Positions 50,701 through 62,006 are shown, counted from the stretch's first letter. The stretch: 64,000 nt of DNA from Beroe ovata (GCA_946803715.1 CAMPET010000070.1:174659-238658); one strand, 5' to 3'. A program made the numbers and translations. Notes: generated by a model from the sequence alone, not told the origin.

Positions 50701-53700
50701 GATTTGGGCGTGGTCTCACGGCAAATGTGAACTACGCATGATCGTTCAAAGGGTTGATATTTGTAGTGTGAGAGTAGGAGAGATGACTTGAAGGAAGATA
50801 AGTGTCGTCAGAGCTATCTAAGCCCCCATTAGAGACTCCCGAAAACGAGATATAAAAGTGTGGACATCATCGATTACATTTTACCGATACTCTGATCCAA
50901 AATCTGGGGAAAATTTTTTGTCTAATTTTCATAAGAATATCGGCTATCCCTAGGTATTTTTGGACGCTGAATCGATATCCGGTCGAATTTTGGCCCTATC
51001 TCGCTTCCCCGAGGAGCTGTTGGTCAGGTGATTTCTAACCTCACATCTGATAAGAAACTATAATTTTCCTCGATTTCTCGATAAGTTGGCTCAAAAATTC
51101 CTCCAGATTCGAATTCTAAGTCAAAAAATAGGCTAGGAACACCTATTTTTAGTTCATATCCTGCAAATTTGTATTTGGCGGTTTTTTCGTATTAGTGTGT
51201 CCCATTGATTTTCGCGATTTTGCAGTGTTTGCTCCCACGTGTTTGAAATCGTGATTTGGGCGTGGTCTCACGGCAAATGTGAACAACGCATGATCGTGAA
51301 AACGGTTGATATTTGTAGTGCGATAGTAGGAGAGATGACTTGATGGAAAATAAGTGTCGTCAGAGCTATTTAAGCCCCCATTAGAGACCTCCGAAAACAA
51401 GATATAAAAGTGTGGACATCATCGATTACATTTTACCGATACTCAGATCCAAAATTTGAGGAAAATTTTTTGCCCCATTTCCATGCAAATACTAGGCATT
51501 CCCATGTATTTTTGGACGCTGAATCGATTTCCGGTCGAATTTTGGCCCTATCTCGCTTCCTCGAGGAGCTGTTGGTCAGGTGACTTCTAACCTCACATCT
51601 GATAAGAAACTAGAATTTTCCTTATTTTCCCGGTGAGCTAGCTCAAAAATTCCTCCAGATTCGAATTCTACGTCAAAAAATAGGCCAGGAACACCTATTT
51701 CTCGTTCGTATCCTGCAAATTTGCATTCGGCGGTTTTTTCGTATTAGTGTGTCTCATTGATTTTCGCGATTTTGCAGTGTTTGCTTCCCACGTGTTTGAA
51801 ATCGTGATTTGGGCGTGGTCTCACGGCGAGTGCGAACTACGCATGATCGTGAAAACGGTTGATATTTGTAGTGCGATAGTAGGAGAGATGACTTGATGGA
51901 AAATAAGTGTCGTCAGAGCTATTCAAGCCCCCATTAGAGACTTCCAAAAACGAGATATAAAAGTGTGGACATCATCGATTACATTTTACCGATGCTCAGA
52001 TCCAAAATTTGAGGAAAATTTTGTCCCATTTCCATGCAAATACTAGGCATTCCCATGCATTTTTGGACCCTAAATCGATTCCAGGTCGAATTTTGGCCCT
52101 ATCTCTCTTCCCTGAGGAGCTTTTCGTCAGGTGACTTCTAACCTCGCATCTGATTAGAAACTAGAATTTTCCTAATTTTCCAGGTGAGCTAGCTCCGAAA
52201 TTCCTCCAGATTCGAATTCTACGTCAAAAAATAGGCCAGGAACACCTATTTCTAGTTTGTATCCTGCAAATTTGTATTTGGCAGTTTTTTCGTATTAGTG
52301 TGTCCCATTGATTTTCGCGATTTTGCAGTGTTTGCTTCCCACGTGTTTGAAATCGTGATTTGGGCGTGGTCTCACGGCGAGTGTGAACTACGCATGATCG
52401 TGAAAACGGTTGATATTTGTAGTGTGAGAGTAGGAGAGATGACTTGATTGAAAATAAGTGTCGTCAGAGCTATTTAAGTCCCCATTAGAGACTTCCAAAA
52501 ACGAGATATAAAAGTGTGGACACCATCGATTACATTTTACCAATACTCTGATCCAAAATCTGGGGAAAATTTTTTGTCCAATTTTCATAAGAATATCGGC
52601 TATCCCTAGGTATTTTTGGACGCTGAATCGATTGCCGGTCGAATTTTGGCCCTATCTCGCTTCCCTGAGGAGCTGTTGGTCAGGTGACTTCTAACCTCAC
52701 ATCTGATAAGAAGCTAGAATTTTCCTTGATTTCTCGATGAATTAGCTCAAAAATTTCTCCAAATAACAGATTTGAATTCAACGTCAAAAATTGATTAAGT
52801 CAGTTTCTTGGTATGCTGGGTCTCATTAATTTTCGTGCTTTTGGAGTGTTTGAAATAAGAAATGAGCTCATCTGAGCATCATTGGTTACAATTTCTTGCA
52901 CCTTTTACCTACCAACTGCACTTCCTATACTCATAGCAACTCCGTGAGGCACAAAAATAGTGAGAATACCCAATTGATGGTGGCACATCTTCTGACACCC
53001 AGCTGTGCCACAGCTTGGGTTTAAACAAAAATACTGGACAGTGCAGTGTTCTTAAATTTAGGGAGAACCCAAGGACGGTCTAGAACTATGACCATGAATT
53101 ACCTTGTGACTGGTTGCTTTGTCTATTCTGATCCATGCGACAAGCCTCCTCTGCTTCACACACTGCTGTTATAATGTGTCGCTGCAACTTGTCAAGATAT
53201 CTTGCTACATGGTACTGCCCCATTTCTCGAGCAAGCATTAACTGAAAGTTTTGAAATAAATTCTAAAGGAGCTTTAACACATCATTTTGAAAAGAATCTT
53301 AACTGAGGTAGGACTCACAGCAGTCTTTCCTTCATTATCACAGAGCTCAATGTCAGCATCACTGTTCACCAGGAGTTCCACAGCTTGTAGATGACCCCAC
53401 ATGGCTGAGGTTGTGAATCTTAGAGATCTGAACCATGTAAAATCATCTATCAATAGAAAGAGTACCAGAATAATAGTTACCAGCAATGTGGAGTGGAGTG
53501 AGGCCATCATGCGATCTGTTGTTTGGAAGTGCATTCCCATCTAGAAGTACAGCAACAATCTCCAGAGCTTTGTGACCAGCTAGGCCCACACTCAGGTGGA
53601 AAGGCGATATACCACCTTTCCTTTTCAACAGCACATTAGCATTTGCACCCTCTCTAAGTAGTCGTCTAACATCCCTGCAATAAAGCGGTCACTTATTAAA

Positions 53701-53833
53701 TCAGACTGTCCCTGTAAATGGTATCATTATGAGTACCCATTAGGTCTGGATACATACCTCAAGTTGCAGTCTTGAACAGCTTTGAAAAGCTCATATTCTG
53801 GTCTCCTGGCATCTTCACAGATAATTCTCATTG
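41785..53833 (-). CDS. ANKLE1: ANKLE1/LEM-3-like protein: ankyrin repeats plus GIY-YIG domain
   Basis: Eleven phase-compatible coding exons give 442 codons: 53758-53833 (ATG at 53829-53831, 2 nt after an acceptor, so a 5' noncoding exon is expected), 53481-53674, 53319-53404, 53103-53241, 43932-44009, 43341-43425, 43032-43132, 42738-42877, 42471-42605, 42175-42307, 41785-41948. Residues ~10-135 hold ankyrin repeats (YELFKAVQDCNLRDVRRLL, GISPFHLSVG, DGLTPLHIAAMWGHLQAVE, DNEGKTALMLAREMGQYH). Residues ~285-443 match the ANKLE1 GIY-YIG domain (FTYILLDPR, LFHVGCGTKSRP, VRRIRTLWSEGYGVVSL, LGLHNVTNARGG, LLFRAMLVYLSDGE). Family members cut branched or bridged DNA and carry a LEM domain between the two parts; I see none, and the protein is shorter than the human one as I remember it. 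Expected YVG is HVG (H323) and the expected helix Glu is Gln (Q381). The ~9-kb fourth intron holds satellite DNA; a missed exon there is possible. Confidence 0.82.
45555..47095. promoter_or_regulatory. CACGTG (E-box) and CCAAT cluster, candidate regulatory region
   Basis: CACGTG occurs repeatedly near 45560-45690 (CACGTGCCACGTGACG, CTCACGTGTT, GCACGTGACA, ATCACGTGAT) and again at 46896, 47048, 47063 and 47075. Between 46870 and 46970 a ~50-bp segment with CCAATCAC(A/G)ACCCAG and (C/A)ACGTGCCACAATCC is tandemly repeated. Dense E-boxes next to CCAAT boxes look promoter-like; no transcript start can be assigned. Confidence 0.35.
48158..48345. repeat. (GT)n microsatellite with 125-N gap
   Basis: GT repeats on both sides of the N run at 48180-48304. 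Confidence 0.95.
50470..52800. repeat. ~550-bp tandem satellite, locus 2 (ANKLE1 intron)
   Basis: About 4.2 units. The anchor ATTTTGGCCCTATCT recurs at 50987, 51539, 52090 and 52643, giving periods of 551-553 bp. Related to locus 1 by shared blocks: GTGTGTCCCATTGATTTTCG, TTTGAAATCGTGATTTGGGC, TGGTCTCACGGC, GGTTGATATTTGTAGTG, CAGATTCGAATTCTACGTCA. Units within the locus are far closer to each other than to locus 1. Confidence 0.93.
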
Positions 53834-54388
53834 CTGAAATTTTCCAGATGATAACTCTCAACCACAGTAACAATTGGTTGGCTTGTTTCAAATAGAACTG
53901 TGACTTGTAAAATAACAAATTATTTGAAATCAGACTTCTTGAGTGTCATAATAGAGCATCAAAGAGAGGTAGGAACGATTGTCCTATAATGTATTGAAAT
54001 GATACTATGCACAGATATGCAATTTGGTAAGGCTGAATGACAGGATGCAAGCTCAGCACCATTGTGCCAGTGTGCCACACTGCCACAGAATAACTGTAAC
54101 ATCATATTACTCATGAACCCACTGACATGAGATGAGCAATGCTAGATCAAGCAGCTCAGCGCGATTATAAATTTCACGATGAGGGTGCGCACTGCGCCTA
54201 TCCTCAGGAGCAGAAAAAATATAACATCTGGCCAGCTGAAGCATTGCTTTCGGCCTTCGATGAAGGCGCGCGCGCGAGAAATAGAGGTTAGATCAAACAT
54301 AAAATCTGCTCTGACAACTGATTGCAGTCGAACTGAGCCTTGTCGATCGACGATAGACCCTGTTTGGCGTCTGCTGTCGAGAATATTN

Positions 54389-55639
54389 GTATTTTTGGAC
54401 GCTGAATCGATATCCGGTCGAATTTTGGCCCTATCTCGCTTCCCCGAGGAGCTGTTGGTCAGGTGACTTCTAACCTCACATCTGATAAGAAACTATAATT
54501 TTCCTCGATTTCTCGATAAGTTGGCTCAAAAATTCCTCCAGATTCGAATTCTACGTCAAAAAATAGGCCAGGAACACCTATTTTTAGTTCATATCCTGCA
54601 AATTTGTATTTGGCGGTTTTTTCGTATTAGTGTGTCCCATTGATTTTCGCGATTTTGCAGTGTTTGCTCCCACGTGTTTGAAATCGTGATTTGGGCGTGG
54701 TCTCACGGCAAATGTGAACAACGCATGATCGTGAAAACGGTTCATATTTGTAGTGCGATAGTAGGAGAGATGACTTGATGGAAAATAAGTGTCGTCAGAG
54801 CTATTTAAGCCCCCATTAGAGACCTCCGAAAACAAGATATAAAAGTGTGGACATCATCGATTACATTTTACCGATACTCAGATCCAAAATTTGAGGAAAA
54901 TTTTTTGCCCCATTTCCATGCAAATACTAGGCATTCCCATGTATTTTTGGACGCTGAATCGATTTCCGGTCGAATTTTGGCCCTATCTCGCTTCCCTGAG
55001 GAGCTTTTCGTCAGGTGACTTCAAACCTCGCATCTGATTAGAAACTAGAATTTTCCTAATTTTCCCGGTGAGCTAGCTCAAAAATTCCTCCAGATTCGAA
55101 TTCTACGTCAAAAAATAGGCCAGGAACACCTATTTCTCGTTCGTATCCTGCAAATTTGTATTCGGCGGTTTTTTCGTATTAGTGTGTCTCATCGATTTTC
55201 GCGATTTTGCAGTGTTTGCTTCCCACGTGTTTGAAATCGTGATTTGGGCGTGGTCTCACGGCGAGTGCAAATTACGCATGATCGTGAAAACGGTTGATAT
55301 TTGTAGTGCGATAGTAGGAGAGATGACTTGATGGAAAATAAGTGTCGTCAGAGCTATTCAAGCCCCCATTAGAGACTTCCAAAAACGAGATATAAAAGTG
55401 TGGACATCATCGATTACATTTTACCAAAATTGAGGAAAATGTTTTGTCCCATTTCCATGCAAATACTAGGCATTCCCATGTATTTTTGGACCCTGAATCG
55501 ATTCCAGGTCGAATTTTGGCCCTATCTCGCTTCCCTGAGGAGCTTTTCGTCAGGTGACTTCTAACCTCGCATCTGATTAGAAACTAGAATTTTCCTAATT
55601 TTCCCGGTAAGCTAGCTCCGAAATTCCTCCAGATTCGAT
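54389..55639. repeat. ~550-bp satellite, locus 3 (copy of locus 2)
   Basis: About 2.3 units; anchors at 54422, 54974 and 55513. The array begins right after the lone N at 54388 in register with 50961. It ends inside a unit (CCTCCAGATTCGA) fused directly to the unique sequence TGTGAGGCACAAAA, which in the other copy lies about 730 bp further on. Confidence 0.92.
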
Positions 55640-55804
55640 TGTGAGGCACAAAAATAGTGAGAATGCCCAATTGATGGTGGCACATCTTCTGACACCCAGC
55701 TGTGCCACAGCTTGGGTTTAAACAAAAACATGACACTAGACAGTGCAGTGTTCTTAAATTTAGGGAGAACCCGAGAATGGTCTAGAACTATGACCATGAA
55801 TTAC

Positions 55805-56541
55805 CTTGTGACTGGTTGCTTTGTCTATTCTGATCCATGCGACAAGCCTCCTCTGCTTCACACACGGCTGTTATAATGTGTCGCTGCAACTTGTCAAGAT
55901 ATCTTGCTACATGGTACTGCCCCATTTCTCGAGCAAGCATTAACTGAAAGTATTGAAATAAAATCAAAAGGGCAAGGAGCTTTAACACATCATTTTGAAA
56001 AGAATCTTAACTGAGGTAGGACTCACAGCAGTCTTTCCTTCATTGTCACAGAGCTCAATGTCAGCATCACTGTTCACCAGGAGTTCCACAGCTTGTAGAT
56101 GACCCCACATGGCTGAGGTTGTGAATCTTAGAGATCTGAACCATGTAAAATCATCTATCAATAGAAAGAGTACCAGAATAATAGTTACCAGCAATGTGGA
56201 GTGGAGTGAGGCCATCATGCGATCTGTTGTTTGGAAGTGCATTCCCATCTAGAAGTACAGCAACAATCTCCAGAGCTTTGTGACCAGCTAGGCCCACACT
56301 CAGGTGGAAAGGCGATATACCACCTTTCCTTTTCAACAGCACATTAGCATTTGCACCCTCTCTAAGTAGTCGTCTAACATCCCTGCAATAAAGCGATCAC
56401 TTATTAAATCAGCCTGTCCCTGTAAATGGTATCATTATGAGTACCCATTAGGTCTGGATACATACCTCAAGTTGCAGTCTTGAACAGCTTTGAAAAGCTC
56501 ATATTCTGGTCTCCTGGCATCTTCACAGATAATTCTCATTG
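55805..56541 (-). CDS. Second copy of the four ankyrin exons of the ANKLE1-like gene
   Basis: Exons 56466-56541 (ATG at 56537-56539), 56189-56382, 56027-56112 and 55805-55943 repeat 53758-53833, 53481-53674, 53319-53404 and 53103-53241 with the same lengths and phases. The encoded peptide is identical in the parts I compared; silent changes occur (e.g. CATTGTCAC for CATTATCAC near 56043). A lone N at 54388 separates the copies. It is either the other haplotype of the same exons, or a true exon duplication. In the second case, splicing the last of these exons to 53758-53833 would keep frame, because both sides are phase 1. Confidence 0.8.
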
Positions 56542-57022
56542 CTGAAATTTTCCAGATGATAACTCTCAACCACAGTAACAATTGGTTGGCTTGTTTCAAA
56601 TAGAACTGTGACTTGTAAAATAACAAATTATTTGAAATCAGACTTCTTGAGTGTCATAATAGAGCATCAAAGAGAGGTAGGAACGATTGTCCTATAATGT
56701 ATTGAAATGATACTATGCACAGATATGCAATTTGGTAAGGCTGAATGACAGGATGCAAGCTCAGCACCATTGTGCCAGTGTGCCACACTGCCACAGAATA
56801 ACTGTAACATCATATTACTCATGAACCCACTGACATGAGATGAGCAATGCTAGATCAAGCAGCTCAGCGCGATTATAAATTTCACGATGAGGGTGCGCAC
56901 TGCGCCTATCCTCAGGAGCAGAAAAAATATAACATCTGGCCAGCTGAAGCATTGCTTTCGGCCTTCGATGAAGGCGCGCGCGCGAGAAATAGAGGTTAGA
57001 TCAAACATAAAATCTGCTCTGA

Positions 57023-57444
57023 CAACTGATTGCAGTCGAACTGAGCCTTGTCGATCGACGATAGACCCTGTTTGGCGTCTGCTGTCGAGAATATTGATTC
57101 GCACATGCGCGCCGCGCCGCTTGAAGGGTTTTTTTGTTGGGCGATGCCAGACCGCTGATGCAAGCCGCGAAGCGGCTGTCTGAGAATAAGTTTGCGCCGC
57201 GCGCGAAACGAAATTCTCGACAACTGATTGCAGTCGAACTGAGCCTTGTCGATCGACGATAGACACTGTCTAGTGTCTGCTGTCGAGAATATTGATTCGC
57301 ACATGCGCCCCGCGCCGCTTGAAGGGTTTTTTTTGTTGGGCGATGCCAGACCGCTGATGCAAGCCGCGAAGCGGCTGTCTGAGAATAAGTTTGCGCCGCG
57401 CGCGAAACGAAATTCTCGACAGGGTCTATCATCGATCGACAAGG
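57023..57444. repeat. GC-rich two-unit element with inverted flanks
   Basis: A 198-bp unit starting CAACTGATTGCAGTCG at 57023 repeats at 57221. Each unit holds a 138-139-bp GC-rich cassette bounded by GTCGAGAAT and ATTCTCGAC (57084-57221 and 57282-57420). An outer 25-bp inverted repeat (57046-57070 and 57420-57444) matches at 24 of 25 positions. Each cassette contains the hairpin GCCGCGAAGCGGC. No protein coding is evident; it is probably a small non-autonomous mobile or fold-back element. Confidence 0.7.
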
Positions 57445-57489
57445 TTTTTCCTTACCGTCGGCGCCGCGCGATTGCTATTCCGGGCCCGG

Positions 57490-57592
57490 GATAAAATCCG
57501 CCAGCAAGGGTGAGGGTAGGGGAAAATCCTTCAAGTACAACCTTGTAGGATTTCACCCTGGCCCTACCCTTGCTGGCGGGATTTCATCTCTG
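57490..57592. repeat. ~100-bp inverted-repeat element
   Basis: AATCCGCCAGCAAGGG at 57495-57510 pairs with CCCTTGCTGGCGGGATT at 57567-57583, and an inner pair (AAATCCTT, TAGGATTT) extends the stem. It looks like a short foldback or MITE-like element next to the GC-rich pair. Confidence 0.65.
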
Positions 57593-57599
57593 ACAAGGG

Positions 57600-60087
57600 T
57601 GGAATTAGGATTGGGCGGCGCCGAAGGAAGGGAAAACCCCTACAATGTACAAGCAATGAACAAGTGCAAAATTAGCGCCAAAATTATGATAGCGCGCGTT
57701 ACTCGCGCGAAACTAGTTCTTTTGCGCTGCGCATTTCAGAACTTTGTCCCCGCGCCTACCGCAAAGTCACGTAAGACGTGCCTTTTTCTTGTATTCACAC
57801 TGTCTACAATGCTCACACGGATGTTTATCAATTATATTGGCGGCCTAACACTGGATGGTATCAGGATGTGACATCAGTGAAGCACACAAGGAACAGGTTC
57901 TATCCACTGACATATCATTGTGCGTGGATAGCCTAATCACATTCAGAGATTGGATTGTTTGTGTCAGCCAGACTGTTAGGGATCATAACCCTCATGCCCC
58001 TTATTATGATAAAGGAGCTCATCATTTAGGAGTACGTTTCAATTTGTATAGAGGAAGATGCTCAATATTCAGAAAATGTCAACTCCCTGGATGAAACATG
58101 TTCCCATTGCTCAGATCATTTGTAACACTGGCGCCATTGCAAACAATGCAGCTCCAATGCAGCTACTTCTGTGATAAGTAACCATGGTAACAGTTCTATT
58201 TGTACTTGTTGTTACCATGGTAACGTGTTATTAAACGGTAACTGACCAATTTACTTGCACAAACTACTCTGCAATTGCTTCACATTATTGGGTACACAAA
58301 ACCTAGCGTCTCAATATAGGTACTAAACACACTGGTTAATGAAATCGGTATTTCTGAATAATGGTCGTCATCAGATTTTGAGTGACTTGAGGCAAGATTA
58401 AGTAAGCTCTATGTGAGATTCTATACTTAAGACTAATGTAGAAAAGGATGAGAGGCCGCGACGGGATGTCCAATGTCCATTTCAGTTATACACGCATTGT
58501 TCATTGTCTTGAATAAACAATCAATCTAGCCTCACATTTAGCGATAAACTATGACGTGTATTTAGTTATCGGCAAACGTATCATACTCTACTTTCATGAC
58601 TTCGTGTTATTTGATACACTACTTCCGTAAGTTTTGGAGTCTGATTTGTATAATTGGCACAAATTATGTCATTGCTTTCTAGGAAGGACAACGATGATTA
58701 TTGCGTGGTAAGAAAATAGAGTAGAGAATAACAGTGATGCGTAATATGTACATAATGGATATCAAAGTAAAAAGTTATCATATAATATGTGACTTTAAAA
58801 AACGTTAATCGAACTTGTTTATAATAGGTACTACAGCAACGTAACGGTATAGCTAAGCAAACACTTTCTATTCTGCCAGCATTCATTTTCGCAACAAAAA
58901 TGAACTTTCTGTGCTTTATAATTAAAAGGACCTTATTCATGGACTTTATCTTATACCAACTCGCTTTTGTATAAATCTACTAATTTAACTGTGGCCTAAC
59001 AAAAAATACGGCTATGAAAAACACTTCATGACTCTCTGGTTATTGGCTCTATTTGGCTATTGGCTACTAATTGATTATTGGCTTCTGATTGATAAGCATG
59101 AAAAGAGTCGTTAACCATTGCAATATAGTCAGAAACGATCTAGCAAGACGAAAGAACCCAAAAATGTGGCTAAAGCTAGTTGAAAGAAATGTAGCGCATT
59201 TCCAAAAAAAAACTATAAATCAAGTCAAAATGTCACCAAAAGACAACTAATATCATATGCTAAAATTACTGAATTAAGGTGTCTGGAAGGAGTATATTAT
59301 TTTACACGAAACTCTACAATCATTTTTCTGAATAGTTAATCTGACAAATCCTGAATGCGATCTTAATTCTATACTGGTTACTATGGTAACGAAAACATTG
59401 ACCACCATAGCAACACATGCTGGTTATTGACGTTATCATTGTGACGTCACAAAGAGAGATGGAAAGATTTGGGCACATGCCAAACATGCCTGATACAGAG
59501 AATGGAGTCCCCCTTTTGACAGAGAATCTAGACCCCTTTTTACCACAAATCTCAATCACTAAGCTTGGACACAATGTTGCTAGTTGACTGGAGAAACCAA
59601 CTGACTAATTTTTGACTGCTGCTGTTCACACGGCTTTGGACCCTGATCGTAACCTCCTGTGGTATTCTTCCGTTTTAGCAGCGTCCGTCGACACGTATGT
59701 ACTGTGGAGTAAGAAATCACGTGTTTATGTAGCTGCAGACACGTATTAAAGTAGATATGGACTAAGATGGAAACCTATTTAAGAAGCTGTGGACACGTGT
59801 TGAAGTTGCTGTGGAGTAGGGTGGACGTTGCTGCGAAAACGTGTAAGCACGGTGTGTGAAATGCAGTTGTTGAAATTGAACATAAAAATGAATCGCGTTA
59901 TCAGATCTTGACAAATCCCTCGCACCGTTATTTGTATGTTTTCACTTCCCAAGATGTGCGGTTTGATGTTTCTAATGAACTGTAAGCCTATAAAAACACG
60001 CTTTGATTCCGCTCTCAAATTACACAAATCAGTTTCCGAATCCCAGACCAGGAAGGTATTTAGGAGACGGGGAAATTTCAATCCGTT
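57600..60087. other. Intergenic region upstream of the ankyrin exons; no gene supported
   Basis: Open frames exist but show no domain and no convincing splice context. CpG-rich sequence at 57600-57760 gives way to AT-rich DNA. Paired GTTACCATGGTAAC-type palindromes lie at 58177-58224 and 59377-59415, and a degenerate ~50-bp repeat at 59690-59835. Confidence 0.45.
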
Positions 60088-60992
60088 CCATGGAGGAAAA
60101 TACTACTGGGAAGTTCAACTCATGAAATTCCATCTGTTCATAGTTTCATGATACGGAAAATCGCTCTGGACCAGTCGCGCATGTATCTTAAACGATTATA
60201 GACACTTATCTGATGGCGGCATCCTATTCATTTCACGAAGAATTCATTTTGAGAGGGAGGAGAGGGGATACAGGGGTGAAATCGGTGGAATTCGAATATC
60301 GAATTCCACATAACATAATTTGCCTTGTCTTAATTTCTTACCCACATAATATCATGCGAACTGTGTTATGTATTCGACTATGTACTCGCGCACATAATAT
60401 GTCAACACACACGTGCAAATATGTTACGGTACATAATATCATGGTGTGAATAGTTGAACAACTCCAACAATATCCAAGTTGCGTGAAACTATGCCACAAT
60501 CGGGATCCAATGAGATCTTTTAAGAGTACTCACAGAATTTCTCAGAAAAACTTCAGACTTGTTCAAAGTCCCCTTACACAAAATGACCGGAAGACGATCG
60601 AATTACAGAGTGACTCTAAAACGTTAATTAGATTCTTTTACACTCGAATCTATCACATTCCATGGGTTGTCGACAAGTCACAAGTGACACTGTGGTTGCT
60701 AAGTGTGGTTGCTAAGAGAGATTAAGTGACGAATCCAAGTGACAAAGTTGGCTGAAGGCCATTCTCATAATGTCTTGTTTCGTTAGCAACCTTGATTTTC
60801 TTGTTAGATGTGTGAAAGCTTAATTCACATTCACCCGCTGTGACATATATTTTGGAGGACATAGCAGAGTTACACACTGTAACAAAGTTGTGTGCTGTGA
60901 AAATTGAGATACGCAGACATACACACAGGTACAGAACGACGTACACACACAGACACATTCACACACACAGTACACACACACACACACACACA
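60088..60992. repeat. ~0.95-kb near-duplicate, first copy
   Basis: From TGGAGGAAAATACTACTGGG to an AC array ending at the lone N at 60993. Repeated at 61034-62000 with small indels and substitutions. Confidence 0.85.
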
Positions 60993-60993
60993 N

Positions 60994-61034
60994 GGGGGCC
61001 GCGGCCCCCCTGGCCCCCCCCTGTCTACGTGCCT
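60994..61034. mobile_element. Possible transposon terminus, GC-rich fragment
   Basis: Starts GGGGGCCGCGGCCCCCCTGG and ends CTGTCTACGTGCCTGC. Read on the minus strand, the end resembles the CAGTGGCGTAG-type termini followed by G-runs that I associate with hAT-like non-autonomous elements. Only about 40 bp is present, starting at a contig join, so the assignment is tentative. Confidence 0.3.
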
Positions 61035-62006
61035 GCATGGAGGAATATACTACTGGGAAGTGGGAAGTTCAACTCATGAAATTTCATCTGTTCATAGTTT
61101 CATGATACGGAAAATCGCTCTGGACCAGCCACGCATGTATCTAAGACAATTATAGACACTTATCTGATGGCGGCATCCTATTCATTTCACGAATAATTCA
61201 CTTGTTATTTTGAGAGGGAGGAGAGGGGATACAGGGGTGAAATCGGTGGAATTCGAAAATCGAATTCCACATAACATGATTTGCCTTGTCTTAATTTCTT
61301 ACCTACATAATATCATGCGAACTGTGTTATGTATTGGACTATGTACTCGCGCACATAATATGTCAACACACACGTGCAAACATATTTTACAGAACATAAT
61401 ATCATGGTGTGAATAGTTGTACAACTCCAACTATATCCAAGTTGCGTGAAACTATGCCAAAATCGGGAACCAGTGAGATCTTTTAAGAGTACTCACAGAA
61501 TTTCTCAGAAAAACTTCAGTCTTGTTCATAGTCCCCTCACACAAAAATTTTGTCACAAAATGACCGAAAGACGATCGAATTACAGAGTGACTCTAAAACG
61601 TTAATTAGATTCTTTTACACTCGAATCTATCACATTCCATGGGTTGTCGATAAATCACAAGTGACACTGTGGTTGCTAAGTGTGGTTGCTAAGAGAGATC
61701 AAGTGACGAATCCAAGTGACAAAGTTGGCTGAAAGCCATTCTCAGGATGCCTTGTTTTGTTAGCAACCTTCATTTTCTCGTTAGACGTGTGTGTAAGCTC
61801 AATGCTACTCACATTCACTCGCTGTGACATATATTTTGGAGGACATAGCAGAGTTACACACTGTAACGAAGTTGTGTGCTGTGAAAATTGAGATACACAG
61901 ACATACACACAGGTACAGAACGACGTACACACAGACACATTCACAAACAGAAGCACACACACACACAGTACACCGACACACACTCACACACACACACACA
62001 CACAGC
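61034..62006. repeat. ~0.95-kb near-duplicate, second copy
   Basis: Aligns with 60088-60992 through both unique DNA and the terminal AC array. An 8-bp insertion (GGGAAGTT duplicated) and single-base changes separate the copies. It ends near the lone N at 62007. Confidence 0.85.

Noticed and set aside
57084-57221. Hammerhead-ribozyme-like CTGATG and GAAAC in the GC-rich cassette
   Set aside because: The conserved core is CUGAUGA with GAAA closing stem II; the seventh base and the stem arrangement do not fit.
57599-58094. Plus-strand open frames at 57599-57871 and 57855-58094
   Set aside because: No domain, no conserved copy to compare, and no splice structure.
60085-60125. SPRY/B30.2-like motif GGKYYWEV on the plus strand
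   Set aside because: The second copy near 61036-61065 has an 8-bp insertion that breaks the frame, and no further domain sequence or clear splice site follows.
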